Assembly: GCA_022432975.1 (NCBI GenBank)
Contig: CM039511.1
Location: 23,276,557-23,340,556, forward strand
Direction: 5' to 3'
DNA: 64,000 nucleotides
Origin: Begonia masoniana
Lineage: Eukaryota > Streptophyta > Magnoliopsida > Cucurbitales > Begoniaceae
Made by a program: the position numbers and the translations under genes. The notes under the pieces were generated by a model, which was not told the origin of the DNA, made no database searches, and was given only the letters and a program-made list of their open reading frames with translations. Positions 23,435 to 34,606 of the stretch are shown piece by piece (position 1 is the first letter of the stretch; each line of letters begins with the position of its first letter).

Positions 23435-25420
23435 GATAAAGTTGATGAAATTGTTGAAGACCAAGATGATGTGATTAGTTCGATGTTGTATCCTTTCCTT
23501 TAAACTCCTCCTGTGGCTTTGAGATTCTCTTTTCATTCTTCTAATTTGATATCCAATGAGAATTTGAGGTCGATTTCATATTTGAATTTAACTTACTTTT
23601 TAGTTGTCTTTCAATCTTGATGGATTTATCTAATAACTACTCCACATCCATATAATGTTGTAAACAATATCTGCAATTTTTTTATATAATCCTTCAATAA
23701 ATCATGTCATTGTGGCTTCCACATCTTCCTTTACCGTAGCCCTTATCATGGATTCTTTCAATTCCTTATAATATTCCTCTACATTTTGAGTCAAACTGTG
23801 ATGACCCGGTTATGCACGAATGGGTACGATGGCTGCACGAACCGGAACCCGGATGGCGGTACGTCCGCGCGGGCGAACCAGAAGGTGACGGGTCGTAAAA
23901 AGGGGGTCGTCACAATCCCACATCGCTTGGGGAAGTATGTGGAAATGAAACATATGTAAAGAGACCTTCCAACATAGGAAAACGCGTTTTGGAGCACGAT
24001 TGGCAACGGATCCCATAAGAACTCCGAAGTTAAAAATGCTTCGGCGAGAGAAATTCCAGGTTGGGTGACCTTCCGAGAAGTTCTCGCCAAACAAAGCCGT
24101 GAGGGGAGGATATTGGGCTACGGCCCAATCCCCAGAGCGGACAATATCTTGCTGGGAAAAGGGGTCGTTACAAATAGTATCAGAGCCTGTACCCAACCGA
24201 AATGTGGCCAACGAGGACGTTGGGCCCCCGAGGGGGGCTGATTGTGATGACCCGGTTATGCACGAATGGGTACGATGGCTGCACGAACCGGAACCCGGAT
24301 GGCGGTACATCTGCGCGGGCGAACCAGAAGGTTACGGGTCGTAAAAAGGGGGTCGTCACAATCCCACATTGCTTGGGGAAGTATGTGGAAATGAAACATA
24401 TGTAAAGAGACCCTTCCAACATAGCAAGACGCGTTTTGGAGCACGATTGGCAACGGATCCCATAAGAACTCCGAAGTTAAAAATGCTTCGGCGAGAGAAA
24501 TTCCAGGTTGGGTGACCTTCCGAGAAGTTCTCGCCAAACAAAGCCGTGAGGGGAGGATATTGGGCTACGGCCCAATCCCCAGAGCGGACAATATCTTGCT
24601 GGGAAAAGGGGTCGTTACAAATAGTATCAGAGCCTGTACCCAACCGAAATGTGGCCAACGAGGACGTTGGGCCCCCGAGGGGGGCTGATTGTGATGACCC
24701 GGTTATGCACGAATGGGTACGATGGCTGCACGAACCGGAACCCGGATGGCGGTACATCTGCGCGGGCGAACCAGAAGGTTACGGGTCGTAAAAAGGGGGT
24801 CGTCACAATCCCACATTGCTTGGGGAAGTATGTGGAAATGAAACATATGTAAAGAGACCCTTCCAACATAGCAAGACGCGTTTTGGAGCACGATTGGCAA
24901 CGGATCCCATAAGAACTCCGAAGTTAAAAGTCCTTCGGCGAGAGAAATTCCAGTGCTTGGGGAAGTATGTGGAAATGAAACATATGTAAAGAGACCCTTC
25001 CAACATAGCAAGACGCGTTTTGGAGCACGATTGGCAACGGATCCCATAAGAACTCCGAAGTTAAAAGTCCTTCGGCGAGAGAAATTCTAGGTTGGGTGAC
25101 CTTCCGGGAAGTTAGGTGAGGGGAGGATATTGGGCTACGGCCCAATCCCAAGAGCGGACAATATCTTGCTGGGAAAAGGGGTCGTTACACAAACTTTGTA
25201 ATGTTTGACATAAATCTCGGTAATAGTTGCTAGGAATAAATCTCTTTCTCGTAGTCACCTTTATTTCCTCCCATGTACGAATGAGTTGCTCTCTATATCT
25301 CCTCCAGTTGCTTACTAATTGATCCCACTACATTGATGTGCCACGGATCTACCACTCCTCAAATATTCAATATAATTTTTTTAACAAATTTTCAAGTTTC
25401 CATTTTGTAGAAGGATCATA
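23435..25420 (-). pseudogene. Ty3/gypsy gag remnant split by a Cassandra trimer
   Basis: Read on the minus strand, 25190-25400 gives a gag-like stretch with WRRYREQLIRTWEEIK and RFIPSNYYRDL, and 23450-23796 continues with VEEYYKELKESMIRATVKED and a FIEGL-type word, as in plant Ty3 gag proteins. Stops and frameshifts interrupt it, and the 5'-most part is missing. The two halves join across the CAAAC duplication that flanks 23797-25189. There is no zinc knuckle and no pol. It is an old relic unrelated to the neighbouring host gene. Confidence 0.75.
23797..25189 (+). mobile_element. Cassandra retrotransposon, three-LTR tandem multimer
   Basis: One insertion with CAAAC at 23792-23796 and 25190-25194 holds three LTRs (23797-24172, 24243-24619, 24690-25189) separated by two 70-bp interiors. 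Each LTR starts TGTGATGACCC, ends GGGTCGTTACA and contains sequence close to plant 5S rRNA: CGGATCCCATAAGAACTCCG, AAGTTAA, GGCGAGAG and GGTTGGGTGACCTTCC. That identifies Cassandra, a TRIM element with a 5S-derived Pol III promoter in its LTRs. The interiors carry TAGTATCAGAGCC (primer site, one change from TGGTATCAGAGCC) and a GAGGGGGGC purine tract. The third LTR has an internal duplication of about 120-140 bp with two 5S blocks and has lost the CTCGCCAAACAAAGCCG segment. No protein is encoded. Confidence 0.93.
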
Positions 25421-26915
25421 TGATGAAGTCATCAAAGACATGAAACCATGTGAAGAATGCTTGTGATGTGTCTCAGGGAACAATCACACGTTCCCAAGCC
25501 AATAAATTAATTAATCTTTATGTTCATGTTGTAGGTGACATATTCAAGGATAAGATGGAGCTTACACCTAGCATGCGAGAAAAAGAAAGACCTTTCCATG
25601 CATTATATTGGAAGCAACCTGAAGAGAAGACTTCAAACATTGAAGAAGGAGTTTGTTCTACCTAGTATTTTTTATTAAGGAGGAGTGCATGGCTGCATGC
25701 AAAGAGAATAGGCGTCATTGCATAGCTGCCTGTGCGGGACAATACAATTGGAATATCACAAGTGGTGAAAGTGACATGACAAAGAGGCGTGCGCGCGACA
25801 AGCGTTAGTAGCCTCTTTTCAGCTGAGGGTTTCCAAAACCCTCATCTTCTCTTTGCTGTTATTTTTAACCTAATTATCATTTTTAAGGGAGTATTTAAAC
25901 CCTCCTTAAGACCATAATTGGTAGACTTTTGATGAACTTTTGTTGAAGCATTTTGCTCTCAATTGCCGAGGCTTGTTCAAGCATCTGCACGACGCCTCTC
26001 ATCCGAGTGGTTGTCAATTATTGTTTTCCATCTTTGTGAGTTTAGTGAAGAACTCTTACTCTTGCATCATTTATTACTCTCTTAGTTGAAAGTAGACATC
26101 ACCAAACCCTTATATTAAGATTGTTGGAGTGTTTTTTCAGAAAAAGTGATGTGCCACGAGATCCATTTACAAACCTTCCACTCAATAGAAATTCTAACTT
26201 GATTGTTCATGTTGTAGGTACTTCTTTCGAAGCTTGGATGAAGGAGAATATCAATAAAATAAAAGGAGGCAAACAAATGGATCAAGGGAGAAGTGATGGA
26301 TAAAAAAAAACATGCACCAACTTCGGCCAAGCCCAAGGCCGAGGCCCCTTAATTTATGTGTCTTTCTTATAAGCGATATAAATGGTGGACCAAGGGGATT
26401 AAAGCCTAATCAACAAAACATGGAAAAAGACCTTCCACTTGATGCATGAGGGCTAAAGCATACTCAAACCCGCCATGAGGATGAAGTTCAACCTCGACCC
26501 TAACATGGGAAGAGACCATGGTTACATCGCATAATATTTGAAGAATGAATTTGTTTTCTTTATAACAAATTATGTAACCATTTTTTTAGCTTTTAGTTTC
26601 TTTTATTTACTTTTAAATTACGCCAAAATAAGTCTTGCATGGATGTATGCATGCATGGGAGGGCACAAGGGTAATTTTCAAAGATAAGGTTGAAAAAATC
26701 AATTTGAGGGACAAGGGTAATTTCCAAAGATAAGGTTGATTGGGCAACCGAATCACAAAAATAAAGTTGACAAAATCAATTCGAATATGTGCGGCTAGAT
26801 GCGTTGAGCGTGCGGCCAATAAACTTGCGTGCGTGCGGATGGTGGTTAGTCGAAGTATTTCTCTCATTCTTTTCATTTATTTCTTGCTAAAACCCTCAAA
26901 GACTCTTATGTTTTA
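25421..26915. other. Degenerate retroelement-like sequence, no intact gene
   Basis: About 1.5 kb of AT-rich DNA. An open stretch at 25450-25665 contains ITRSQANKLINL, similar to Thr-Arg-Ser-rich tails of some plant Ty3 polyproteins. A second at 26121-26303 shares an IVHVVG-like word. Both are short and isolated. The stretch 25900-26040 (phenylalanine/leucine-rich in translation, with CAATTGCCGAGGCTTG) looks like LTR leader sequence. I see no exon-intron gene and assign no function. Confidence 0.4.
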
Positions 26916-27021
26916 TATAACAACCTCTTTTTCCCAGTAAGATATTGTCCACTTTGTAACGATCCGATATTTGCCTATACTCAGCACCGAGATTTGCCTA
27001 TACTCGAGCTTAGATCCTCAA
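26916..27021 (-). mobile_element. Degenerate Cassandra fragment, left part
   Basis: TCCCAGTAAGATATTGTCCA matches the start of minus-strand Cassandra LTRs at 59535 and 59982. The GATATTTGCCTATACTC and GATTTGCCTATACTCGAG words match the complement of the repeats at 33170-33250. The 5S-like centre is missing here. The 4.8-kb solo LTR at 27022-31805 split this old copy, and its remainder resumes at 31806. Confidence 0.6.
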
Positions 27022-28198
27022 TGTAACACCCGAGTCAACGGCCAGGTGATTTTCTTAACTGTACTAACGGTCACAAATATTTAATCTTTACAGTTTAGGA
27101 ATTATACTAAGAATAATTAATTACATGTGGATCTAAACTAGGTTGAGTGGCAAAGTTGTAATAATGGAGGATTGAGGCCAGTATTTAAAGAAAAATGAAA
27201 AGATTTAAACCTCATTTAAACCACTGTAGCCGACAGCACTCTTTCCGGCGATTTCTTCTCTCGCAAGTCCTTACTCTCTACTATCAGCAAACTCTCCTCG
27301 ACGGCCGGTTTACTCCGCCACCACTCGACCACTCTGCGCCTGAGGTATGCATTAGACAATGTGGCTATTTGTTAGTTTATTAGCCCTGTTTTCAGCTTTG
27401 TATTGAAGTTTGGATTCTTCAATGGCCGAATATTAATAAGAACATTTTGAAACCCGAGACTGGTAATATCATTCCGAATCGATTCTGCCCATTTAAAACA
27501 ACCAACCCTGAGTTATCATTATCGAATCCGTCTGTTTTGATTTTTGGATTTCGGGTTACATTGAGTATTAAATTAAGAACTCGGGAAGAACTCTTAGCTA
27601 TTAGATCTTAGGATAACTCGAGATTAGAACTATTAGGATTTTGTTTTAGCTACTGCAATGTAAATGTTTAGGTGAAGAAGTTTGAAGAGAAAGGAGCTCA
27701 AGTGCTAAGGAGACCAAGTAAGTGAATGTATTAAGGTTTCCGGCTAATAGAGCCCTACATCGTGGGAGTACTAGGTTGAGATGCCTAATGTTTACCTTAT
27801 GATAATGAGCTTGTCTGCGCTTGAAGGATTTATGTATGTTGCGAGTTATACTATTTGATGACCTGCTAGTGAATGTGAAGTGTCTGCTCTGGTATGATCC
27901 TTGTCATAGTTTGATGAGTTAAAAGTTCTCGTGTTCATGCATCATGAATGTTTCTCAAGCATAAGAAAATGTTTTAACGCATGTTTTCCATGAACAAGAT
28001 ATGTATGTATATAAGTATATATATAAGACTTATGCAACGTGGATTAAGTGAGGGTTGGGGGCGGTTCGGCGTATGTCACAGTCCAAAGAAAGACATATGA
28101 ATACGACCCGCAATAGGGAACAAGATCAAACTCACTGTCAAACCCCCTTTACCGGCACAAATCCTCTCTTGATCCACACAACCTAAACAAAGAATATT

Positions 28199-29215
28199 AT
28201 CAATGACTATGAATGATGAATATGATCAATGACTATGAATGATGAATATGATCAATGACTATGAATGATGAATATGATCAATGATTACGAATGATGAATA
28301 TGATCAATGACTATGAATGATGAATATGATCAATGACTATGAATGATGAATATGATCAATGACTATGAATGATGAATATGATCAATGACTATGAATGATG
28401 AATATGATCAATGACTATGAATGATGAATATGATCAATGACTATGAATGATGAATATGATCAATGACTATGAATGATGAATATGATCAATGACTATGAAT
28501 GATGAATATGATCAATGACTATGAATGATGAATATGATCAATGACTATGAATGATGAATATGATCAATGACTATGAATGATGAATATGATCAATGACTAT
28601 GAATGATGAATATGATCAATGACTATGAATGATGAATATGATCAATGACTATGAATGATGAATATGATCAATGACTATGAATGATGAATATGATCAATGA
28701 CTATGAATGATGAATATGATCAATGACTATGAATGATGAATATGATCAATGACTATGAATGATGAATATGATCAATGACTATGAATGATGAATATGATCA
28801 ATGACTATGAATGATGAATATGATCAATGACTATGAATGATGAATATGATCAATGACTATGAATGATGAATATGATCAATGACTATGAATGATGAATATG
28901 ATCAATGACTATGAATGATGAATATGATCAATGACTATGAATGATGAATATGATCAATGACTATGAATGATGAATATGATCAATGACTATGAATGATGAA
29001 TATGATCAATGACTATGAATGATGAATATGATCAATGACTATGAATGATGAATATGATCAATGACTATGAATGATGAATATGATCAATGACTATGAATGA
29101 TGAATATGATCAATGACTATGAATGATGAATATGATCAATGACTATGAATGATGAAATGATGAATATGATCAATGATTATGAATGATGATTTTGATCCAT
29201 GACTATGAATGATGA
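28199..29215. repeat. 26-bp minisatellite, about 39 copies
   Basis: The unit CAATGACTATGAATGATGAA then TATGAT is essentially perfect for 36 copies from 28201 to 29136; one early copy has GATTACG instead. A few degenerate copies with TGATCC and GATTTTG variants follow to about 29215. It contains the palindrome TGATCA. The same unit is present in 22-23 less uniform copies at 45780-46370. Confidence 0.95.
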
Positions 29216-29786
29216 TTACGAGCAAAGACATGAACAAGAAAAGACTTATGAGCATATGATTTTCCCAAATTATGCATTCATGCATCCATGTTAGTGTTGC
29301 ATTCCTTACTAAGCATTAGGCTTATAGTTTAACCTTATGATGTAGGTGACGAGTTTTCAGGTGAGGAACTCAAGGTCAATGAAGATATCTAAACTTGGTT
29401 GCTGGAGGATGCTCAGTGTGACAGTGAAGGCTAGATAGGCGATTAAGTTCCCTTGTTATACCCATAGTAAGTCGGAGAAGTTTATGATAAACAGATGACT
29501 AAGTAGAATAGAGTTTACTTATAACAAGGAGATTCGGATTTTTAATGGTTTGACTTCAGAGTCTGTTAACGATTTTAAGGATCATTGAATGGTCTGTTTT
29601 GCTTAAGCCTTCCGCTATGTGTATCTTGTATGGGATATGGTTTTCACTCATTAGGGTTTATAATTCCCAGGTTAAGATTTGGGTGGGTTGTAGTATTTTT
29701 CTGTTGGATGAGGTTGTTTGATGATCATAGTGTTTTACTGCCATAAGATAGAAGCTGGATGAGGCATTCATCCGGCTAACGTCATA

Positions 29787-31437
29787 GGCAGATGTAGAGT
29801 GTTTAGCCATCGGATGATGAAAGTGCTATTTTGTCGTCTAGCGATTGGCAGATGTAGAGTGTTTAGCCATCGGATGATGAAAGTGCTATTTTGTCGTCTA
29901 GCGATCGGCAGATGTAGAGTGTTAGCCATCGGATGATGAAAGTGCCATTTTGTCGTCTAGCGATCGGCAGATATAGAGTGTTTAGCCATCGGACGATGTG
30001 AGGGTTTCCTTGTCGTTTAGTGACCGGGTCATGTTTTAATTATGCACGTGGGGAGCACATGTCCATCGGATGATGTTTCCCTATTTCACCGGAAGATGAA
30101 GTATATTCCCTCACCGGATGATGAAAGTGCTATTTTGTCGTCTAGCGATCGGCAGATGTAGAGTGTTAGCCATCGGATGATGAAAGTGCTATTTTGTCGT
30201 CTAGCGATTGGCAGATGTAGAGTGTTAGCCATCGGATGATGAAAGTGCTATTTTGTCGTCTAGCGATCGGCAGATGTAGAGTGTTAGCCATCGGATGATG
30301 AAAGTGCTATTTTGTCGTCTAGCGATCGGCAGATGTAGAGTGTTAGCCATCGGATGATGAAAGTGCTATTTTGTCGTCTAGCGATTGGCAGATGTAGAGT
30401 GTTAGCCATCGGATGATGAAAGTGCTATTTTGTCGTCTAGCGATCGGCAGATGTAGAGTGTTAGCCATCGGATGATGAAAGTGCTATTTTGTCGTCTAGC
30501 GATCGGCAGATGTAGAGTGTTTAGCCATCGGATGATGAAAGTGCTATTTTGTCGTCTAGCGATTGGCAGATGTAGAGTGTTAGCCATCGGATGATGAAAG
30601 TGCTATTTTGTCGTCTAGCGATCGGCAGATGTAGAGTGTTAGCCATCGGATGATGAAAGTGCTATTTTGTCGTCTAGCGATCGGCAGATGTAGAGTGTTA
30701 GCCATCGGATGATGAAAGTGCTATTTTGTCGTCTAGCGATCGGCAGATGTAGAGTGTTAGCCATCGGATGATGAAAGTGCTATTTTGTCGTCTAGCGATC
30801 GGCAGATGTAGAGTGTTAGCCATCGGATGATGAAAGTGCTATTTTGTCGTCTAGCGATCGGCAGATGTAGAGTGTTAGCCATCGGATGATGAAAGTGCTA
30901 TTTTGTCGTCTAGCGATCGGCAGATGTAGAGTGTTAGCCATCGGATGATGAAAGTGCTATTTTGTCGTCTAGCGATCGGCAGATGTAGAGTGTTAGCCAT
31001 CGGATGATGAAAGTGCTATTTTGTCGTCTAGCGATTGGCAGATGTAGAGTGTTAGCCATCGGATGATGAAAGTGCTATTTTGTCGTCTAGCGATCGGCAG
31101 ATGTAGAGTGTTAGCCATCGGATGATGAAAGTGCTATTTTGTCGTCTAGCGATTGGCAGATGTAGAGTGTTTAGCCATCGGATGATGAAAGTGCTATTTT
31201 GTCGTCTAGCGATCGGCAGATGTAGAGTGTTAGCCATCGGATGATGAAAGTGCTATTTTGTCGTCTAGCGATTGGCAGATGTAGAGTGTTAGCCATCGGA
31301 TGATGAAAGTGCTATTTTGTCGTCTAGCGATTGGCAGATGTAGAGTGTTAGCCATCGGATGATGAAAGTGCTATTTTGTCGTCTAGCGATCGGCAGATGT
31401 AGAGTGTTAGCCATCGGATGATGAAAGTGCTCGTCAT
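29787..31437. repeat. 59-bp minisatellite, about 26 copies
   Basis: The unit begins CGGCAGATGTAGAGTGTTAG, continues CCATCGGATGATGAAAGTGC and ends TATTTTGTCGTCTAGCGAT. A few copies run from 29787 to 30000; a diverged stretch with cognate CATCGGATGATG words follows to 30117; then about 22 nearly uniform copies run to 31437. Variation is mainly GATCGG versus GATTGG and GTGTTAG versus GTGTTTAG, the latter making a 60-bp unit. Diverged half-units continue to about 31620. Minus-strand ORFs across it are periodic artefacts. Confidence 0.95.
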
Positions 31438-31805
31438 AGATGACACGTGAATATCACATGTCTATCGGTGGATGTTTTAAATTGGTCACCCGAGATGCAC
31501 GTGATCGTCGGTCGATGCGAGTATTCGCATCTGCCGTTGGGTGTTTAAATGAGTCATGAGAGGTGCACGTGCCATCCGGAAGATGCAATGTCTGTCTGTT
31601 GATGCATGCAGACCCATGCAACTTCTACGTCGAATGGAAGCATGTACGAGGGACTAACTTTCCAACCATTAAGTTGAAGTCTTTAAGCCTGTTAGGTATA
31701 CTGTTATAAAGAAAAAAAAAGGGAGAAGGAGAAAAGAGTTCAAATATGAGTTAAAGTTTTATGAAAAGTCAAGAATTTCGTGGCGATCCTCCCCGGGTCG
31801 TTACA

Positions 31806-32030
31806 CTCAAGATTTGCCCCATAATCGTACTCACATATTTATTTTCAACGAGGCTTCTCAAGTAGTCACCCAACTTGGTACTACTCTCGCCCGAGCACTC
31901 TTAACTTCGGAATTCTGATGGGATCCAGTGCAATTGTACTACAAAACGCATCTTACTTTATAGGGGAGGCATCCTTTACATATATTTCATTTCCATCTTC
32001 CCCCCAAGCCATGTAAGATTGCGCCCAACC
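31806..32030 (-). mobile_element. Degenerate Cassandra fragment, right part
   Basis: GATTTGCCCCATAATCGTACTCACA continues the sequence broken at 27021. It is followed by CCAACTTGGTACTACTCTCG, CTTAACTTCGGAATTCTGAT and GGGATCC, the complement of the 5S-like part of Cassandra LTRs. The order is rearranged relative to the intact copies, so this is a decayed or recombined element. Plain sequence follows to about 32440. Confidence 0.65.
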
Positions 32031-32442
32031 CCCTCTCGAGTAGTCACATTTTAGTAGTTGAAGTTGAAGTTGAATAGAAAATTGAGGTTTTCCTCTCCAA
32101 AGTCGAGTGCTTTCTTTTCGAAGCTTTCGTGTGGCATCCTTCTTTCCTATAGATTGTCGTTTAATTATTTCCATCTTGTGAGTACAGTGGAGATTCTTAA
32201 TTGGTGCATACATTTCTACCATCTTAGTTGAAGATAGAGTTTAACATAAAGTTGTACGAACTCTCAACCTACCTCGTTTGACAGCTCCTTCCATATTATG
32301 AGACAAGGTCGAAAGGTGCCCCTATTTGCATTTTCTTGAACCAACCAAGATTTTTCAATTATTTTTCACTTTGATTTTGTGTTAAGAAGTATTAGAGCCC
32401 CGTAATTTCTTAGGTATATTTTTTGAATATTTGTTGTGATTT

Positions 32443-34606
32443 TTGGTTGATATCGAAGCGGAGATGAAAGAAGATTGCGCAAGGGCCAATGCTAGGGCTG
32501 ATGCCTTATTAATGGAATTAAGGAGTGACCATGCAAGGCCCCTTAAACTCCTTTACCTAGAAGGAGAGCTAAAAATCCAAGGAGGACCTAGCACTGTCAA
32601 AATAATAATTTCATGTAAGAGGTGGATTCCGTGGAAGAGAAGTTCAACAATCTTCCAAATAGGCACGACAATGATGATGATTTAAAGCATCTAAAATTTT
32701 TTTATAGCAACCTTTAATGGATCTTACAATGGAGAAACATTCCTAGATTGGGTGGACAAGGTAGAAAATGTTTTTGAATGCTACAACTACTCTGAAAGAA
32801 TGAAGATACAACTAGTATCTCTAGAATTGTATGGTTATGCTAGTTTGTGGTGTGACAACACAAAGAACCAAAGGGTGATACATGAGTTAGAGCCGATTGT
32901 ATCATGGAGGACCATGAAGGCTTTAATGAAAAAAAGTTTTGTTCCAAGCCACTACAAACAAAAAATATTCATCCACATGTAAAATTTGAAGCAAGGCCCA
33001 AAATCGGTGGAAGATTACTTGAACGAGTTTGAAACCCTTAAAATCCAAAGTGGAGTGTGAGAACTCGAGGAGGAAACAATTGCAAGATTTGTGAAGGGAT
33101 TGAATAAAGAGATTGGTGACATTGTGGATGTGATGACCCAAATGTGCACGTATGAGTACGACTGTAGGGCAAACCTCGGGTTGCGGGGCAAATCTCGGGA
33201 CCTAAGCCGAGTGTAGGCGAATCCCGGACTCGAGTATAGGCGAATCCTAGGTCGTAAAAAGGGGGTCGTGACAATCCCACATCGCTTGGGGAAATATGTG
33301 GAAATGAAACATATGTAAAGAGACCCTCCCAATATAGTAAGACGCGTTTTGGAGCACAATTGGCAACGGATCCCATAAGAACTTCGAAGTTAAAAGTGCT
33401 TCGGTGAGAGCAATTCCAGGTTGGGTGACCTTCCGGGAAGTTCTCGTCAAACAAAGCCGTGAGTGGAGGATATTGGGTTACCGCCCAATCCCCAGAGCGG
33501 ACAATATCTTACTGGGAAATGAGGTCGTTACAAATGGTATCAAAGCCTGTACCCAACCGGAAATGTGGCCAACGATGACGTTGGGCCCCCGAGGGGGGGG
33601 GGGGTGATTGTGATGACCCAAATGTGCACGTATGAGTACGACTACGGGGCAAACCTCGAGTTGCGGGGCAAACCTCGGGACCTAAGCCGAGTGTAGGCGA
33701 ATCCCAGACTCGAGTATAAGCGAATCCCGGGTCATAAAAAGGGGATCGTGACAATCCCGCATCGCTTGGGGAAGTATGTGGAAATGAAACATCTGTAAAG
33801 AGACCCTCCCAATATAGTAAGACGCGTTTTTGAGCACAATTGGGAACGGATCCCATAAGAACTCCGAAAGTTAAAAGTGCTTCGGCGAGAGCGATTCCAG
33901 GTTGGGTGACCTTCCGGGAAGTTCTCGCCAAACAAAGCCGTGAGGGAAGGATATTGGGTTACAGCCCAATGCCCAGAGCGGACAATATCTTACTGGGAAA
34001 TGAGGTCGTTACAGTGGAGCTCTATGCATTGGATAGCATGGACGTTGTTGTCCAACTAGCCTCGAAAGTAGAAAGGAAAAATAAGAGAAATAAGAGGAAC
34101 TTTAGCACTTAGCCAGCACCAAAAACCGAGAGCACACTCTTATCCTTGCCAAAAATCAAGGAAAAGGAGTTCCTTACAAAGAGTTGGCCATAGAGAGGGA
34201 TGTAAGAAAGAAAAATAGTGGAGGAAGGTGCTCGGCCAAGGAAAAGAGATCTCAAGTGTTTCAGGTGCCTTGGGATAGGACACATGGTGATGCGATTTGA
34301 GTCTTGCAAATGGAAAGCTAATAGAGTGTTCGTCAGTCATTCGGTGAAGCCGGATAGCAGCCCAAAAACAACAGCATTATCTTCACAAAACAGGAACAAA
34401 AAATGTGTGAATTTTGCGAGGAAATGGAAGCGTAAAAATAAACAAACCAGTGGAGATGGAGGATGTTCAAACATCGACGAAAGTGAAGAAGAAACCAAAA
34501 CGAAATACAGAGAAACCCGTGGTTGGTCTGAAAGGAACCTAGAGCGCTTTCAAAAAATGACACATTCCAATGAGAGTTACAATAACACTTGAGCTATGGA
34601 TTTCCA
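32443..34606 (+). pseudogene. Ty3/gypsy gag pseudogene split by a Cassandra element
   Basis: Gag-type protein is readable in pieces: 32720-32982 has FLDWVDKVENVFECYNYSER, LVSLELYGYASLWC and a KKSFVPSHY-type word; after stops it continues with VEDYLNEFETL and FVKGLNKEIGDIV up to 33128. Beyond the Cassandra copy it resumes at 34014 with ELYALDSMDVVVQLASKVER. A degenerate CCHC knuckle (CFRCLGIGHMVMRFESC) lies near 34258-34310. At least two stops occur (about 32980 and 33058). The order is that of a plant Ty3 gag: retrotransposon gag domain, basic region, knuckle. No protease or pol follows; the next element starts at 34607. Confidence 0.8.
33129..34013 (+). mobile_element. Cassandra retrotransposon, complete two-LTR copy
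   Basis: GTGGA lies at 33124-33128 and 34014-34018. LTRs at 33129-33532 (404 bp) and 33609-34013 (405 bp) flank a 76-bp interior. The interior has TGGTATCAAAGCC (33536-33548, one change from the standard Met-tRNA primer site) and a GAGGGGGGGGGGGG purine tract beside the right LTR. Each LTR has the 5S-rRNA-like block (GGATCCCATAAGAACT, AAGTTAAAAGTGCTTCGG, GGTTGGGTGACCTTCCGGG) and ends GAGGTCGTTACA. Unlike the multimers at 23797 and 59535, this is the textbook single unit. Its LTR fronts carry repeats of GGCGAATCCC and GGCAAACCTCG words absent from the other copies, so it is a distinct subfamily. Confidence 0.95.

Larger units (their letters stand above)
27022..31805 (+). mobile_element. Solo LTR (family B) with two long tandem arrays
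   Basis: TGTAACACCCGAGTC starts at 27022 and GGGTCGTTACA ends at 31805; CTCAA lies at 27017-27021 and 31806-31810. The 4,784-bp length is inflated by a 26-bp array (28199-29215) and a 59-bp array (29787-31437). Other landmarks are a leader-like CTCTCGCAAGTCC stretch near 27260, a GTAAGT at 27718 followed by GCCCTACATCG, and the CTTACTAAGCATTAGGCTTA...GTAGGTGACGAG core at 29307-29355. A second, shorter copy of the family is at 44896-47661. There is no interior and no primer site, so this is a recombined solo LTR. Confidence 0.93.

Noticed and set aside
24000..24110. Functional 5S rRNA gene
   Set aside because: Only part of the 5S sequence is conserved, with many changes, and it is embedded in LTRs with primer site and target duplications, so it is Cassandra.
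23791..25151. Many overlapping ORFs on both strands around 24-25 kb as a gene family
   Set aside because: They repeat because the Cassandra LTR repeats; they overlap 5S-like sequence and show no protein domain.
29787..31437. CRISPR-like or coding interpretation of the 59-bp array
   Set aside because: No variable spacers exist; the ORFs found are periodic and change with copy variants.
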